A stretch of 64,000 nt of DNA, taken from PALSA-505 sp036501145 (lineage in GTDB: Bacteria > Actinomycetota > Actinomycetes > Streptosporangiales > Streptosporangiaceae). Location of the stretch: NCBI GenBank assembly GCA_036501145.1, contig DASYAV010000246.1, forward strand, positions 1 to 64,000. The letters are read 5' to 3'. Of the stretch, positions 18,003 to 26,574 are shown in pieces. The position numbers and the translations under genes are program-made. The stretch's first letter is position 1, and each line of letters starts with the position of its first letter. The notes beneath the pieces were generated by a model. It did no database searches. It was not told the DNA's origin and was given only the letters and a program-made list of their open reading frames with translations.

Positions 18003-18712
18003 CCCGGCCCGGCCTGGCGGGAGGGCAGCAGGGAGTCGTACTGGGTGACGTCAGGCAGACCGGGCCGCTGGTCAGGTGGGAGCCCGGCGCTGGTGATCTC
18101 GGGCAGGTGCTTGTAGATGGTGGCGCGGCTGACCCCCAGCAGGCGGGCGATCGAGGAGATGGACTCTTGCGGCTGGGTCAGCAGGGCGCGGGCGTGGCGG
18201 ATCTTTTCCGGGGTCATGGCCGGGGGGCGGCCGAGCTGCACGCCGCGGGCACGGGCGGCGGCCAGGCCCTCGTGGGTGCCTTCGACGATGAGCTCGCGGA
18301 TGAACTCGGCCAGGGCGGCGAACACGTGGAACACCATCCGCCCGTGGGGGGTGGTGGTGTCCAGGGCCTCGTGCAGCGACTTGAATCCCGCATCCCGCCG
18401 GCGCAGGTCGGCCACCGTGGCGATGAGGTCCTGCAGGGAGCGGGACAGCCGGTCCAGCCGGGTGACCACGAGAGTGTCGCCAGGCCGCAGGTAGTTCAGG
18501 CAGGCCTCGAATTCGGGGCGGGCGGCGTTCTTGCCCGACAGCTTGTCGGCGAACACGCGCAAGCACCCGGCCGCGGTCAGCGCCCGGATCTGGGCGTCCA
18601 GGTTCTGGCCCCTGGTGGACACGCGGGCGTACCCGATCAGGCCACCGGCGCCGGCGGCGGGCTCGGGCGCCAGGTCCTCCGGGAGTGTCAGCGCGGTGTC
18701 AGGTGAGGGCAT
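17999..18712 (-). CDS. Serine recombinase (resolvase/invertase)
   Basis: 237 residues. GLIGYARVSTRGQNLDAQIRAL carries the catalytic Ser near residue 33; LSGKNAARPEFEACL, LVVTRLDRLSRSLQDL and the long E-helix VFAALAEFIRELIVEGTHEGLAAARARG are complete, followed by a C-terminal HTH (SISSIARLLGVSRATIYKHL). Appears functional, unlike the fragment at 2001. The C-terminal tail VTQYDSLLPSRQA is shared with the 130-aa coiled-coil proteins. A possible multimer-resolution protein of the replicon. Confidence 0.9.
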   Translation of the reverse strand: MPSPDTALTLPEDLAPEPAAGAGGLIGYARVSTRGQNLDAQIRALTAAGCLRVFADKLSGKNAARPEFEACLNYLRPGDTLVVTRLDRLSRSLQDLIATVADLRRRDAGFKSLHEALDTTTPHGRMVFHVFAALAEFIRELIVEGTHEGLAAARARGVQLGRPPAMTPEKIRHARALLTQPQESISSIARLLGVSRATIYKHLPEITSAGLPPDQRPGLPDVTQYDSLLPSRQAGPG

Positions 18713-18846
18713 GCCCCGACTGTACAGAAAACGGTGCCGAGGCTACTTACGAGACACGCCGCTGCGGTGACACGTTTTACAACGCCCGGTACTCGTTTCC
18801 TGATGCCTGCGAGCGGCCGAGTTTGATCTTGTGGGGATTCGATCGA

Positions 18847-19050
18847 TTACTGCACACCACCGATCGCCCGTCTTTCGATCCGCGCGATCGCCTGCACCGC
18901 GGCCTGGCGTACATCTTCGTCAGGGTCGGCGGTGGCGCGGTCGCGCAGCAGGGGCAGGGTGCCCGGGTCGGCGGGCCAGCCTGCCGCGATTGCCTGCACC
19001 GCGGCCTGGCGCACGTACTCGTTGGGGTCGGCGGCGACCGGCCGGACGCG
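18847..19050 (-). pseudogene. HEAT-repeat protein fragment
   Basis: About 60 residues containing two tandem HEAT-like repeats (DPNEYVRQAAVQAIAAGW, LLRDRATADPDEDVRQAAVQAIA). In full-length actinomycete proteins these repeats run in long series. Here the upstream frame turns to Arg-rich non-coding sequence, so only the C-terminal end survives. Confidence 0.55.
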
Positions 19051-19101
19051 CGGGACCGGGCCGCCCACGGGCTGCCCGCCTACCTCGCGGACGCAGCCAC
19101 G

Positions 19102-19437
19102 ATGCTCCGGATCGCGGTGGCGCTGATGATCATGCTGGCCCGTGGCACGGCACCGCCCCGCCCGGAACCCTCCCGGCCGCCCACGGGCTGCCCCCGGACG
19201 GCTGGCAGCCCGAACCGCCCGCCCCGGCGGGCTGGGCTGCTGACGCGGGCGTGGCTGCGGGTCCGGCACGGGCGGCCGGGCTGGCTGGCCGCGCGGTTCG
19301 TCGTGGCGGCCGGGGTGGTGCTGGTCGCGCAGGCGGCTGCGCCGGGTGACCCGGCGGTGTGGGCGCTGGGCGCGGGCGCGGTCACCTGGCTAGCCCGCAC
19401 GGCGCGGTACGACCTGGCCCCGAAGGCCCGCCGCTAG
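19102..19437 (+). CDS. Small membrane protein (111 aa)
   Basis: ATG 19102 gives MLRIAVALMIMLARGT with a short hydrophobic start, a Pro/Arg-rich linker, and two hydrophobic segments near residues 68-95 (FVVAAGVVLVAQAAA, VWALGAGAVTWLA). Composition fits a small membrane protein of a transfer element, but no family was recognised. Confidence 0.4.
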   Translation: MLRIAVALMIMLARGTAPPRPEPSRPPTGCPRTAGSPNRPPRRAGLLTRAWLRVRHGRPGWLAARFVVAAGVVLVAQAAAPGDPAVWALGAGAVTWLARTARYDLAPKARR

Positions 19438-19530
19438 CGGCCCGCGCGGGACCGGGTCGGGTGATCTGGGCAGCGGGTGGTGCGTGTGTGATGATTGGCA
19501 TGGGCCCTGGTTCTCGGAAGGAATCTGTTC

Positions 19531-20082
19531 ATGATCAGGAAAATCCTGGTTACCCTCACCGGCTTGGCCGCGCTGACCGCTGTCGGCATGAGCCCGGCGT
19601 CCGCCTCTACGGCCCAAGCCGTCAGCCCGCTGTTCTCGACCGAGATCTGTGCGCAGGCCGGCACGGGGTACTGCCTGAACGACTGGAGCGACGGCGGCTC
19701 CGGCGCCGCGGTGAAAATGTATACCTCAGGAACCGCCAATGATTACTTCGAGACGGTAGGCCTGACCGCCTACCACTACGGTGGCTACGAAGGCTACGAG
19801 ATCGTGCCTAACGGTCACCAGACGCTCTGTGTCGGGACCGACGCCAGCGCGAACGCGAATCTCGGGGCCTGCCCGAATCCGCACGGTGGCAGCACCGGCA
19901 GCAACATCTGGATCGAAAACGGCGCGTGCGACGTCGGCAGCCTCACCGGTACTCTCCTCGTCAACATCTACTGGAGTAACAAGTACGGCACGAATGCTTT
20001 CCTTGTGTCGGGCGGCTCGGTCGGCGCCCAGGCGAAGATAACCACGAGCCTCGCGGGTGCGAGCTGCTGGGCGCAAATCTGA
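19531..20082 (+). CDS. Secreted protein (183 aa)
   Basis: ATG 19531 with GGAAGGAA upstream gives a clear signal peptide (MIRKILVTLTGLAALTAVGMS, cleavage after SASA near residue 27). The mature protein has six or more cysteines (EICAQAGTGYCLNDW, LCVGTD, GACPNP, GACDVG, ASCWAQI) and a CLNDWSDGGSGAAVKMY block that recalls a ricin-B-like trefoil repeat. Lower GC than its neighbours. Probably an extracellular carbohydrate-binding or protective protein; the fold is inference. Confidence 0.7.
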   Translation: MIRKILVTLTGLAALTAVGMSPASASTAQAVSPLFSTEICAQAGTGYCLNDWSDGGSGAAVKMYTSGTANDYFETVGLTAYHYGGYEGYEIVPNGHQTLCVGTDASANANLGACPNPHGGSTGSNIWIENGACDVGSLTGTLLVNIYWSNKYGTNAFLVSGGSVGAQAKITTSLAGASCWAQI

Positions 20083-20428
20083 CCTAGCAGGAGATCGCGG
20101 GGCCCCGGGCTGCGGGCAGACCATCACCGACCGCGGCCCGGTGACCGGCGGCCACCCCCAGGACGCCAAGCACGGGCACCGCGAGGACTGCGCGCAGCTG
20201 GCCGCCGCGGTGGCAGCCTAGGATGCGACCCCGAGTTCCAGTTCTGCGGGCTCGGCCGCCTGGCCCTCAGCCAGCTCGAATCCCGCCACCCGGGCCTGAC
20301 CTGGTACACCACCGGCCAGTTCAGGCACGCACGAGGTTTTTACGACCGGTACCGCCAGCACAGCTCCAGCCCGTGGATCAGTCAGCAGCACCCCTGCCCG
20401 CATTTGAGCTAGCTCAAGGCAACCACCC
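20083..20428 (+). pseudogene. Gene remnants in two frames
   Basis: Coding-like pieces follow one another: about 20100-20220 reads GPVTGGHPQDAKHGHRED... then a stop, and 20224-20412 in another frame reads EFQFCGLGRLALSQLESRH... to a TAG. Neither has a plausible start codon. Best explained as the decayed end of one or two genes. Confidence 0.3.
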
Positions 20429-20584
20429 ATGACCGTGCGGCCCGTTTCTGCCGTACTCCGGTCTCACCCCCAGATCCTCGGCCTTGACGCGCCGCAGCGG
20501 CACCACCTGGTGGACGAGGACGGCAACACGTTGGATATCAGTCGGCTCGTGCCGATCCTCCGCAGGTACGGACTCGGGGCTTGA
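20429..20584 (+). CDS. Possible 51-aa protein
   Basis: ATG 20429 to TGA 20584 reads MTVRPVSAVLRSHPQILGLD ... ILRRYGLGA. Sensible composition but no ribosome site of note. A 15-bp inverted repeat with one mismatch (20594-20608 / 20636-20650, GAACGGCCAGT arms, 27-base loop) immediately follows and may act as its terminator. Confidence 0.35.
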   Translation: MTVRPVSAVLRSHPQILGLDAPQRHHLVDEDGNTLDISRLVPILRRYGLGA

Positions 20585-20826
20585 GCAGCAACCGAACGGC
20601 CAGTCACGTTAAGGAGCCAGGCGGGTCCGTCTAATCGTCACTGGCCGTTCTGATGCGGGGTGGTTGCGGGATGGCTGGTAGAGCCCCCCGGCCAGCCGAT
20701 GAGGTTCGCGGTGCGGCAGAAGGTGGCGGCGGCTGCCTGAGCTGCGAGAATTCGCCTTACCGTGACTTTTCGTTCCGTTGTTGCTCCAGGGCCGTGACGG
20801 CGCTGCCGGTGCTGGCAGGTAGGTGC

Positions 20827-22284
20827 TCACTGCGGTCCTCCCTCGGCTGTCCCCTGGCCAGGCCCGGTGCCGGTGCCGGTGCTGGTGCCGCGTGGCGGGC
20901 GGCGGCCGCTGGCCTTCCCGGCCGGGGAGCTGGCGGCGCGGAGCTGGCTGAGCTCGGTGCGCAAGGTGGCCACCTCGGCGTCGGCCCGGTCGGCCCGGTC
21001 GCGCAGGTCGGCGCGGGCTTCTTCCAGGGCCTGGGCGCGGGCTTCGAGGGCGGCGCGCAGGTCTTCCCGTTCGCGGGTGGCGTCGGCGCGGGCCTGGGCG
21101 ATGATCTCGCGGGCGCTGGCCTCGGCCCGGTCGGCCCGGTCGCTGGCGTCCTGCCGGACCGCGGTGGCCTCGGCGAGGGCGCTGGCGTGGCTGGCGCGCA
21201 GCTGCTCGAGCTCGGCGGCATGCGCGGCCGCGGTCTCGGCCAGGCGCTGCTGGACGTCGGTGAGCCGGGCGGTGATCTCCTCCCGTTCCCGGTCGGTGTC
21301 GGCGCGCAGCTGGTCCAGCGCACGCGTGGCCTCGTCCCGGGCCCGGGTGGTCTCGGCGCGGGCGTCCTCGGCGCGGGCCTGGGCGGCGGCGGCCCGCTGG
21401 TCTGCCTGCCCGGCGTCGGCGCGGGCCTGGTCGCGGGTGTCTTCGGCGGCCTGGGCGCGGGCCTCGGCGTCGGCGGCGGCGCGATCGGCTGCTTCCTGCG
21501 CTGCGGCGATGGCCCGGTCCGCGCGGGCCCCGGCCTCGGCGACGTCCTGGGCGGCGCGTGCCTGGGCGGCGGCGATGCCCGCGGCCTTGTCCTCCTCGGC
21601 CTGGCTGATGGCCTGGTCCCGCTGGGCCACCGCGGCGGCAACCTGCTGGGCGGCTTCGGCCTGGGCGGTCTCTACCTGGCCGGCGGCGTCGGCGCGGGCC
21701 CGGTCTGCATCGGCTTGGGCGGCGGTGGCCGTCAGCTCGGCTTGCCGGCGGGCGTCTTCGGCGGCCTGCAGCCGTTCGTCCATCTCCACCGCGGCGGCGC
21801 GGGCTTCCTCGGCATCGGCCTCGGCCTGCTGGCGGCGCTGGGATTCGCGGGCCAGCCCGCCCTGGGCGGTGGCCACCTGGGACGCGGCGTCGGCCTGCAC
21901 CGCCTCGATCTGTGCCTCGGCGGCCTCGGGGTCAGCGGCGGCCTGCAGCTGCTCGGCGGCCGCGGTGAGCTTCTCGACCAGGGCGCTGGCGTCTTTCAGC
22001 AGGCCTGCCCGCAGCTCGGAAGCGCGGGCGGTGGCCATCGTGACCGGCCGGCCCAGGTCATCAGGCGCTGGCCCGCCGGCGGCGCGCCGGCCCAGCGCGG
22101 CACGGGCCCGGAACGCCGTCATGGCGGTATGCGCCGGCCGGCCCTGGTCGTCGGCCAGGTCGCAGTACTTCGGCTTGCTGCCGACCTCGGCCGTGGCCGG
22201 CCGGGGCGACCGCTCGCATCCCGGGTAGCCGCACTGCGGCGGGGCATCAGCGGCGGGGGCGGGGCTCACTGGCTGTTCGGTCAT
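20827..22284 (-). CDS. Long coiled-coil protein with N-terminal Cys motif (KfrA-like)
   Basis: 485 residues from ATG 22284. Residues 18-45 hold CGYPGCERSPRPA and SKPKYCD, a zinc-binding-like knuckle. From about 85 to 450 it is an almost unbroken Ala/Glu/Gln/Arg heptad coiled coil, ending in a Gly/Thr/Pro tail. Similar architectures (small DNA- or zinc-binding head plus long coiled coil) are found in KfrA-type plasmid stability proteins and near recombinases on actinomycete elements. Lies next to the tyrosine recombinase on the same strand. The KfrA comparison rests on architecture only. Confidence 0.65.
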   Translation of the reverse strand: MTEQPVSPAPAADAPPQCGYPGCERSPRPATAEVGSKPKYCDLADDQGRPAHTAMTAFRARAALGRRAAGGPAPDDLGRPVTMATARASELRAGLLKDASALVEKLTAAAEQLQAAADPEAAEAQIEAVQADAASQVATAQGGLARESQRRQQAEADAEEARAAAVEMDERLQAAEDARRQAELTATAAQADADRARADAAGQVETAQAEAAQQVAAAVAQRDQAISQAEEDKAAGIAAAQARAAQDVAEAGARADRAIAAAQEAADRAAADAEARAQAAEDTRDQARADAGQADQRAAAAQARAEDARAETTRARDEATRALDQLRADTDREREEITARLTDVQQRLAETAAAHAAELEQLRASHASALAEATAVRQDASDRADRAEASAREIIAQARADATREREDLRAALEARAQALEEARADLRDRADRADAEVATLRTELSQLRAASSPAGKASGRRPPRGTSTGTGTGPGQGTAEGGPQ

Positions 22285-22423
22285 GCTGACAGCTTATCAT
22301 CATTACGTTTCATTGTACAATGCAATGTAATGCAATAATGAAATAGAATCGAGAGTGATCCGGTCGCCTGGCCGATCTCCCCGCTGCGGAGTGGGGGCCG
22401 GGATCGCCTGAGAGGCCTGCCAA

Positions 22424-22555
22424 GCGACGTGAGATTGTCAGCGGGCTGCGACGTGGGATGTCAGCGACTGCGACACCAGAACGTCAGTGGTCGCGACACG
22501 AAAGTGTCAGCAGCCGCGGGCGCCCTCGGCCGGGCTTGCGACACGAGAGCGTCAG
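22424..22555. repeat. Array of five 18-bp dyads, left of the recombinase
   Basis: Five imperfect copies of GCGACACGAAAGTGTCAG at 22424, 22448, 22470, 22493 and 22538, mostly 22-24 bp apart. The best copy has a GACAC-GAAA-GTGTC symmetry. The last copy ends 11 bp from the recombinase stop. Inverted copies lie on the other side of the gene at 23420-23437 and 23443-23460. Confidence 0.75.
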
Positions 22556-22565
22556 TAGCGGAGGG

Positions 22566-23255
22566 TTACTCGTCGACGGGGATGCGCTGGATTGCCCGTT
22601 GCTTGTCGCGTTCGGTGGGGAGGCTGTAGCGCCGGGCGGTCTCGACGCTGTGGCCGAGGAGTTCGGCGACGGTGACGATGTCCTCGCCGCTGCGGACCAT
22701 GGCGGTTCCGGCGGTGTGCCTGAGGGTGTGGGGGGTGAACTCGGCGTCGATGCCGACGTCGAGGCCGGCGTCTTCGGCGATGGCCGCGAGAATGCCGTAG
22801 GTGCCTCGGACGGTCAGCCGGCCGCCGCGGGCGTTGAGGAACAAGGCGGGGCTGGCAGTGGCGCCGGGCCATCTGGCCCGTTCGGTGCGCCAGGTGTCCA
22901 GGGCGGTGCGGAGTTTCGGGTGTAGCGGGATCTCGCGGTATTTGCCGCCCTTGCCGTAGCGGACGATCAGGTGGCCCTTGCGGGCGGAGGTGCGGACGTC
23001 GCCGAGGTCCAGGGCGACGGTCTCCCCTCCCCTGGTTCCGGCGTACAGCTCGGTGCAGGCCAGGGCCCGGTCCCGGGCAGGGGCGCGGTCGACTGCGCGC
23101 AGCCACCGGATGAGTTCCCGTTCGCCCAGGGCGCGTGGCGCGAGCTGGGGCAGCTCCTGACGCTTGGCGGCCGCGGGCCCGAGGCCGCGGCGGCGGAAGA
23201 AGTCGTCGATTGCGGTGAGGTGGGCGTTAACGGTGGAGGCCTTGCGCTTGGCCAC
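22566..23255 (-). CDS. Tyrosine recombinase/integrase, N-terminus doubtful
   Basis: 229 residues from GTG 23255. Catalytic residues all visible: Arg in GTRGGE, Lys in GKGGKYREIP, HTLRHTAGT, LGHSVETARRY with the Tyr nucleophile. The core-binding domain is short: coding similarity (SARDGTARDYRAFLLTV) continues upstream of the GTG to about 23310 without a start codon, then hits a 26-bp perfect palindrome (23317-23342). The gene is therefore either started at GTG or 5'-truncated. Flanked on both sides by inverted arrays of 18-bp dyads that may be its binding sites. Confidence 0.75.
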   Translation of the reverse strand: MAKRKASTVNAHLTAIDDFFRRRGLGPAAAKRQELPQLAPRALGERELIRWLRAVDRAPARDRALACTELYAGTRGGETVALDLGDVRTSARKGHLIVRYGKGGKYREIPLHPKLRTALDTWRTERARWPGATASPALFLNARGGRLTVRGTYGILAAIAEDAGLDVGIDAEFTPHTLRHTAGTAMVRSGEDIVTVAELLGHSVETARRYSLPTERDKQRAIQRIPVDE

Positions 23256-23316
23256 GGTGAGCAGGAAGGCCCGGTAGTCGCGGGCGGTGCCGTCACGGGC
23301 GGACGGGTCGCTGAGC

Positions 23317-23342
23317 TGGCCCCGCCCTGCAGGGCGGGGCCA
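23317..23342. repeat. 26-bp perfect palindrome at the recombinase 5' end
   Basis: TGGCCCCGCCCTG followed by its exact complement. It marks where recombinase-like coding sequence ends. It may be a terminator-like stem or the end of an insertion that removed the N-terminus. Confidence 0.65.
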
Positions 23343-23419
23343 TAAGCATGATCTGATCCCGCTGGCACCTCATCATCAGACCGGGTCGTTGAGCCCTGCA
23401 GGAGAAGTGGCCCAAGTCA

Positions 23420-23460
23420 CTGACATTCTCGTGTCGCGCCAACTGGCACTTCCGTGTCGC
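23420..23460. repeat. Two inverted 18-bp dyads, right of the recombinase
   Basis: CTGACATTCTCGTGTCGC (23420-23437) and CTGGCACTTCCGTGTCGC (23443-23460), 23 bp apart, in the orientation opposite to the left array. Confidence 0.7.
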
Positions 23461-23537
23461 TTGGCAAGGCCGCGCCTCGTTGTCAGTGGCTCGGTCATCT
23501 GGCTGTCAGCAGGACCGTGGTGGCCGAGAATGCCGGG

Positions 23538-23771
23538 ATGGACTCAACGACGTTGCTCGGCCTGGGCGGCATCGTCGGCACGCTTCTCGGCACGGCGCTC
23601 GGTGCGGGCGGCACGTTTGGCGCGGCCAGAGTCACCATCCGCAAACCCCTGTCCAGAAAGCCGCTGGCATCTCAGGGCAGGAACACCAGGAGATCTGGGA
23701 CCGGCGTGGAACCTGGGCTACCCGAACCGGACAACAGCATCCGCGGGCGGTCGCCTGTGCCGCTCGAATAG
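23538..23771 (+). CDS. Small protein with one membrane segment (77 aa)
   Basis: ATG 23538; MDSTTLLGLGGIVGTLLGTALGAGGTFGAARV is a Gly-rich membrane helix, followed by a basic, proline-containing tail. No family recognised. Ends directly before a strong bidirectional terminator, which supports it being a real transcription unit. Confidence 0.45.
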   Translation: MDSTTLLGLGGIVGTLLGTALGAGGTFGAARVTIRKPLSRKPLASQGRNTRRSGTGVEPGLPEPDNSIRGRSPVPLE

Positions 23772-23773
23772 AC

Positions 23774-23823
23774 CCCAGAAGGGCGGGCGGGTGAGCACGC
23801 GCTCACCCGCCCGCCCTTCTGGG
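23774..23823. terminator. Strong bidirectional hairpin terminator
   Basis: Perfect 23-bp arms (23774-23796 and 23801-23823) around a four-base ACGC loop; arms begin CCCAGAAGGGCGG. Lies between the convergent genes at 23538 (+) and 23921 (-). Confidence 0.85.
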
Positions 23824-23920
23824 TGCGGCCAAGGCAGGCCAGACCCGCCATGAGCTGATCTTGGGGTCAGGACTCGTCTCGCCGGGGATGGGCCGGCCCT
23901 GCTGATGGCCTGGGCGAGTG

Positions 23921-25246
23921 CTAGGCCGTTGTCACGGTCAGGATGGCGGTACCCGCGGACGTGGCGTAGCCGTCACCACCGGAGTAGGTTCCGGTCACGG
24001 TGTCGGTCCCCACCGGGGCATTGGTTGCTCCGCAGGCGGCGACCCCACCGGACAAGACGGCCGTGCACAAGGTCGTGGTGCCGGTGGTGAAGGTGATCGT
24101 CCCGGTCGGCGTGCCGGTGCCCGACTTCGGGTTCACCACGGCCAGGTAAGCCACCTTGGTGCCCGCGGTGACGGTGGCCGGGGTCAGGGTCACCGCGGTG
24201 GTGGTGGGGTTGGTGAAGCCTGCCTCGACCGCTCCGATGGTGCAGCCGGTCTCCCCGAGTCCGGGCCGGGTTACGCCCCGCTGGTCGGTGCCGGGGCAGA
24301 CCGGATGCCCGTGCAAGGTTTTGGGGTTGGGGATCATGTCGGCGGCCGGGCTGGTGGTGGCGGGCAGCAGGGTCTGTGTCGGGCCGCCGTTGCTGGCGAG
24401 GTGCCCGAGGGCAGGCTGCTTGTTCACCAGGTCCGTCGCGGTGGTGAAGCTGCAGGCGGTGCCGGTCTTGTCGTTGGTCAGGTTGTAGCCAGCGCTAACG
24501 AGGCGGCTTCCAGTGCCGGATGCGAGGCAGTTGGGGCCCCCGGTGTTGTCGGCCACGATCGTGGCGCCCAGGGTGATGGTGCCCGCGCTGTAGATGCCGC
24601 CGCCGGTGTTCCCGGAGATGGTGCTGGCGATGACCGTCATTGTCCCGCCCCCGCTGTAGATGCCGGCGCCATCACCACCGCTGCCCGAGTTCTTCGTGAC
24701 CGTGCTGTCCATGACAGTCACGGTGCCGTCGTAGTCGTAGATTCCGGCGTATGGTTCAAACGCGTCAGCGTTGCCCGACACGGTGCTGTCAGTGAGCGTG
24801 AGGGTGCCGTCGTTGGAGATGCCAGGAGACCCGTTCTCGATCGTCAGGTCGTGAAGGATTACCCCGGTAGCGTCGGAGCTGACGGTGACGACGGTTCCGT
24901 TGGCCGTCCCGTCCAGGACCGCAGGCGAGCCGGCCGGGCCGCCGGGCCAGGTGGTGATGGTGACCGGGTGCGAGATTTCCGGATGGTCGTCGATCGTGCC
25001 CGAGACCTCGATGGTGGCGCCAGAGGCGGCCTTGCTGAGGGCGTAGCTGACGGTTTCGCAGGGGCTCGCCGACGTGCAGGTGCCGCTGTCGCTACCTCCC
25101 GGCCACACGTATAACGTCTTCGGTGCGGCGACCTGGGCGGCGGCCGGGGCGAAAGCGCCTAAGGCCAGCACCGCCACCGCTGCCAGCGCGGTCGCCGTGT
25201 ATCGCCCTGCGCGCCCGCGCGTTAAAGAAACAGCTTGCGTGTTCAT
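23921..25246 (-). CDS. Secreted right-handed beta-helix protein with C-terminal Ig-like domain
   Basis: 441 residues. Signal peptide (about residues 1-38, AVLALGAFAPAAAQ). CTSASPCETVSYALSKAASGATIEVSG opens the beta-helix; repeated turns follow (NDGTLTLTDSTVSGN, GTVTVMDSTVTKNSG, GTMTVIASTISGN). Near residue 330 comes TTTAVTLTPATVTAGTKVAYLAVV, a bacterial Ig-like (Big) repeat ending at TAILTVTTA. Family of secreted parallel beta-helix proteins seen widely in soil actinomycetes; binding or lyase-like roles are possible but no catalytic residues can be assigned. Confidence 0.8.
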   Translation of the reverse strand: MNTQAVSLTRGRAGRYTATALAAVAVLALGAFAPAAAQVAAPKTLYVWPGGSDSGTCTSASPCETVSYALSKAASGATIEVSGTIDDHPEISHPVTITTWPGGPAGSPAVLDGTANGTVVTVSSDATGVILHDLTIENGSPGISNDGTLTLTDSTVSGNADAFEPYAGIYDYDGTVTVMDSTVTKNSGSGGDGAGIYSGGGTMTVIASTISGNTGGGIYSAGTITLGATIVADNTGGPNCLASGTGSRLVSAGYNLTNDKTGTACSFTTATDLVNKQPALGHLASNGGPTQTLLPATTSPAADMIPNPKTLHGHPVCPGTDQRGVTRPGLGETGCTIGAVEAGFTNPTTTAVTLTPATVTAGTKVAYLAVVNPKSGTGTPTGTITFTTGTTTLCTAVLSGGVAACGATNAPVGTDTVTGTYSGGDGYATSAGTAILTVTTA

Positions 25247-25302
25247 GAAGACTCCCCTTCTGGCTACCAGTGGCCAATCTGGTCAGAGGCAGTCGGCTGA
25301 CG

Positions 25303-25857
25303 CTACCAGGGTGGCAGCGGGCGGATCATGTCCGGCCCCGGCGTGCCGATGCCGCGGCCGGGCACCTGACCGAGGAGCTCCAGCGCCCAGCCGCCGGCCC
25401 GGACCGGCCGCAGCTGGGTCGGCGCGGGTACGATCATCTGGTGCACCTGGGCCCGGACGGCAAGCCCGAGCGCGGCGCTGGCCTCTACCCGGCTTTCCCC
25501 GGTGTAGGGGACATACAGCGGCAGCGGCCCCGCCTGCCAGAAGCACGCCCCGTCGTAGCGGCTGTCGGCGCTGGCCTCCGCCTGGACCAGCTGCTCCAGG
25601 GTGAACTGCAGGCGGCCCTGGCTGTCCCGCCACCGGGACCGGGCGGCCAGCACCAGGTGCGGGTCCACCTCCTGGACCTGCGGGGGGCGGCTGTCCTCAA
25701 ACATCAGGTACTCAAACAGCGGCAGCGCCGCCTGGAAAAACACCCGGGCATCCAGCGTCACCAGCCGCCGCCGGGAAGCCGCCCGCTCCAGGGTCTTAAA
25801 CGCGGCGATGAAGTCCATGCACACCCCGCGCAGCTGCGCAGCCGGGTCCGGAGTCAT
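25303..25857 (-). CDS. Hypothetical protein (184 aa)
   Basis: ATG 25857 (MTPDPAAQLRGVCMDFIAAFKTLERAA). Mixed helix/strand sequence with VTLDARVFFQAALPLFEYLMFEDS and YDGACFWQAGPLPLYVPYTGE. Reads as a genuine globular protein. No family recognised; stand-alone gene. Confidence 0.5.
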   Translation of the reverse strand: MTPDPAAQLRGVCMDFIAAFKTLERAASRRRLVTLDARVFFQAALPLFEYLMFEDSRPPQVQEVDPHLVLAARSRWRDSQGRLQFTLEQLVQAEASADSRYDGACFWQAGPLPLYVPYTGESRVEASAALGLAVRAQVHQMIVPAPTQLRPVRAGGWALELLGQVPGRGIGTPGPDMIRPLPPW

Positions 25858-25918
25858 GACCCGACGGTACGACGGGCCGCCGACAAAACCTGGCCGGCAA
25901 CCAGGCCAGGCGCCTCGC

Positions 25919-26479
25919 TCAGCGACGGAAACGCGAGGTGGTCCCGGCGACCGGGCGCCGTCCCCGCGATGCCCTGGGGATCTCGAACACCTTGGGCGCC
26001 CTGGCGATGCCAAGCGTGATGAACCCCTTCTCCAGCGCTTCCCGCTCCGCGGCGCTCGGCATGCGCGAGATGAACCCTTCGGACTCGATGACCTGCCTCA
26101 GCCGCCGGGCCCGGTTCGCGCTGTCCGTCCCCTCACCTTCGGCGACTCGCATGATCACGTAACTGGTGGGTCCCCCGCCGGTGAGCTCAGCACGCGCCTG
26201 GTCCATCTCCTCAGGGGCGGCAACCACGACAGCAGCGAAAGTGTCCAGCTCATGGGATGACCAGCCGTGCAGGCGCCGGTGCCGCTCAAGCCGGACCTCC
26301 TCGGCCCGCTCGCGTGCCAGGCCCGCTTCCGCACTGGCCGCGTCCGCCTGGGCCTTCTGCCGGTCCCGGGAGGCATCCAGCCACGCCGGGCCATGCCGCA
26401 CAAGGCCGTAGGCAGCAAACAAAGCCACGATAAGGGTGCCGAGCCCCGCCGCAGCGGATCCGATATTTCCCCAGTGCAT
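25919..26479 (-). CDS. Membrane-anchored protein with coiled coil (186 aa)
   Basis: ATG 26479. One N-terminal transmembrane helix (AAAGLGTLIVALFAAYGLV), then a charged coiled coil (SRDRQKAQADAASAEAGLARERAEEVRLE) and a cytoplasmic C-terminal part (ELDTFAAVVVAAPEEMDQ, SYVIMRVAEGEG). The layout occurs frequently in actinomycetes as an uncharacterised membrane protein. Confidence 0.55.
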   Translation of the reverse strand: MHWGNIGSAAAGLGTLIVALFAAYGLVRHGPAWLDASRDRQKAQADAASAEAGLARERAEEVRLERHRRLHGWSSHELDTFAAVVVAAPEEMDQARAELTGGGPTSYVIMRVAEGEGTDSANRARRLRQVIESEGFISRMPSAAEREALEKGFITLGIARAPKVFEIPRASRGRRPVAGTTSRFRR

Positions 26480-26574
26480 GCGGCCAGCATGACCTGCGGG
26501 GCCGCCAGTGACGGGCAGGAACACGCCGGCGGCCAGCCGGGTGACCGCGCAGGGACGCCCCCAGCAGGCGCGTG

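Noticed and set aside
18820..18860. tRNA-like attachment site near GGATTCGATCGATT
   Set aside because: No cloverleaf could be drawn and no CCA-end or anticodon arm is present.
20653..22338. Plus-strand ORFs (561 and 453 codons) opposite the coiled-coil gene
   Set aside because: Low-complexity Gly/Ala/Ser mirror of the heptad repeats.
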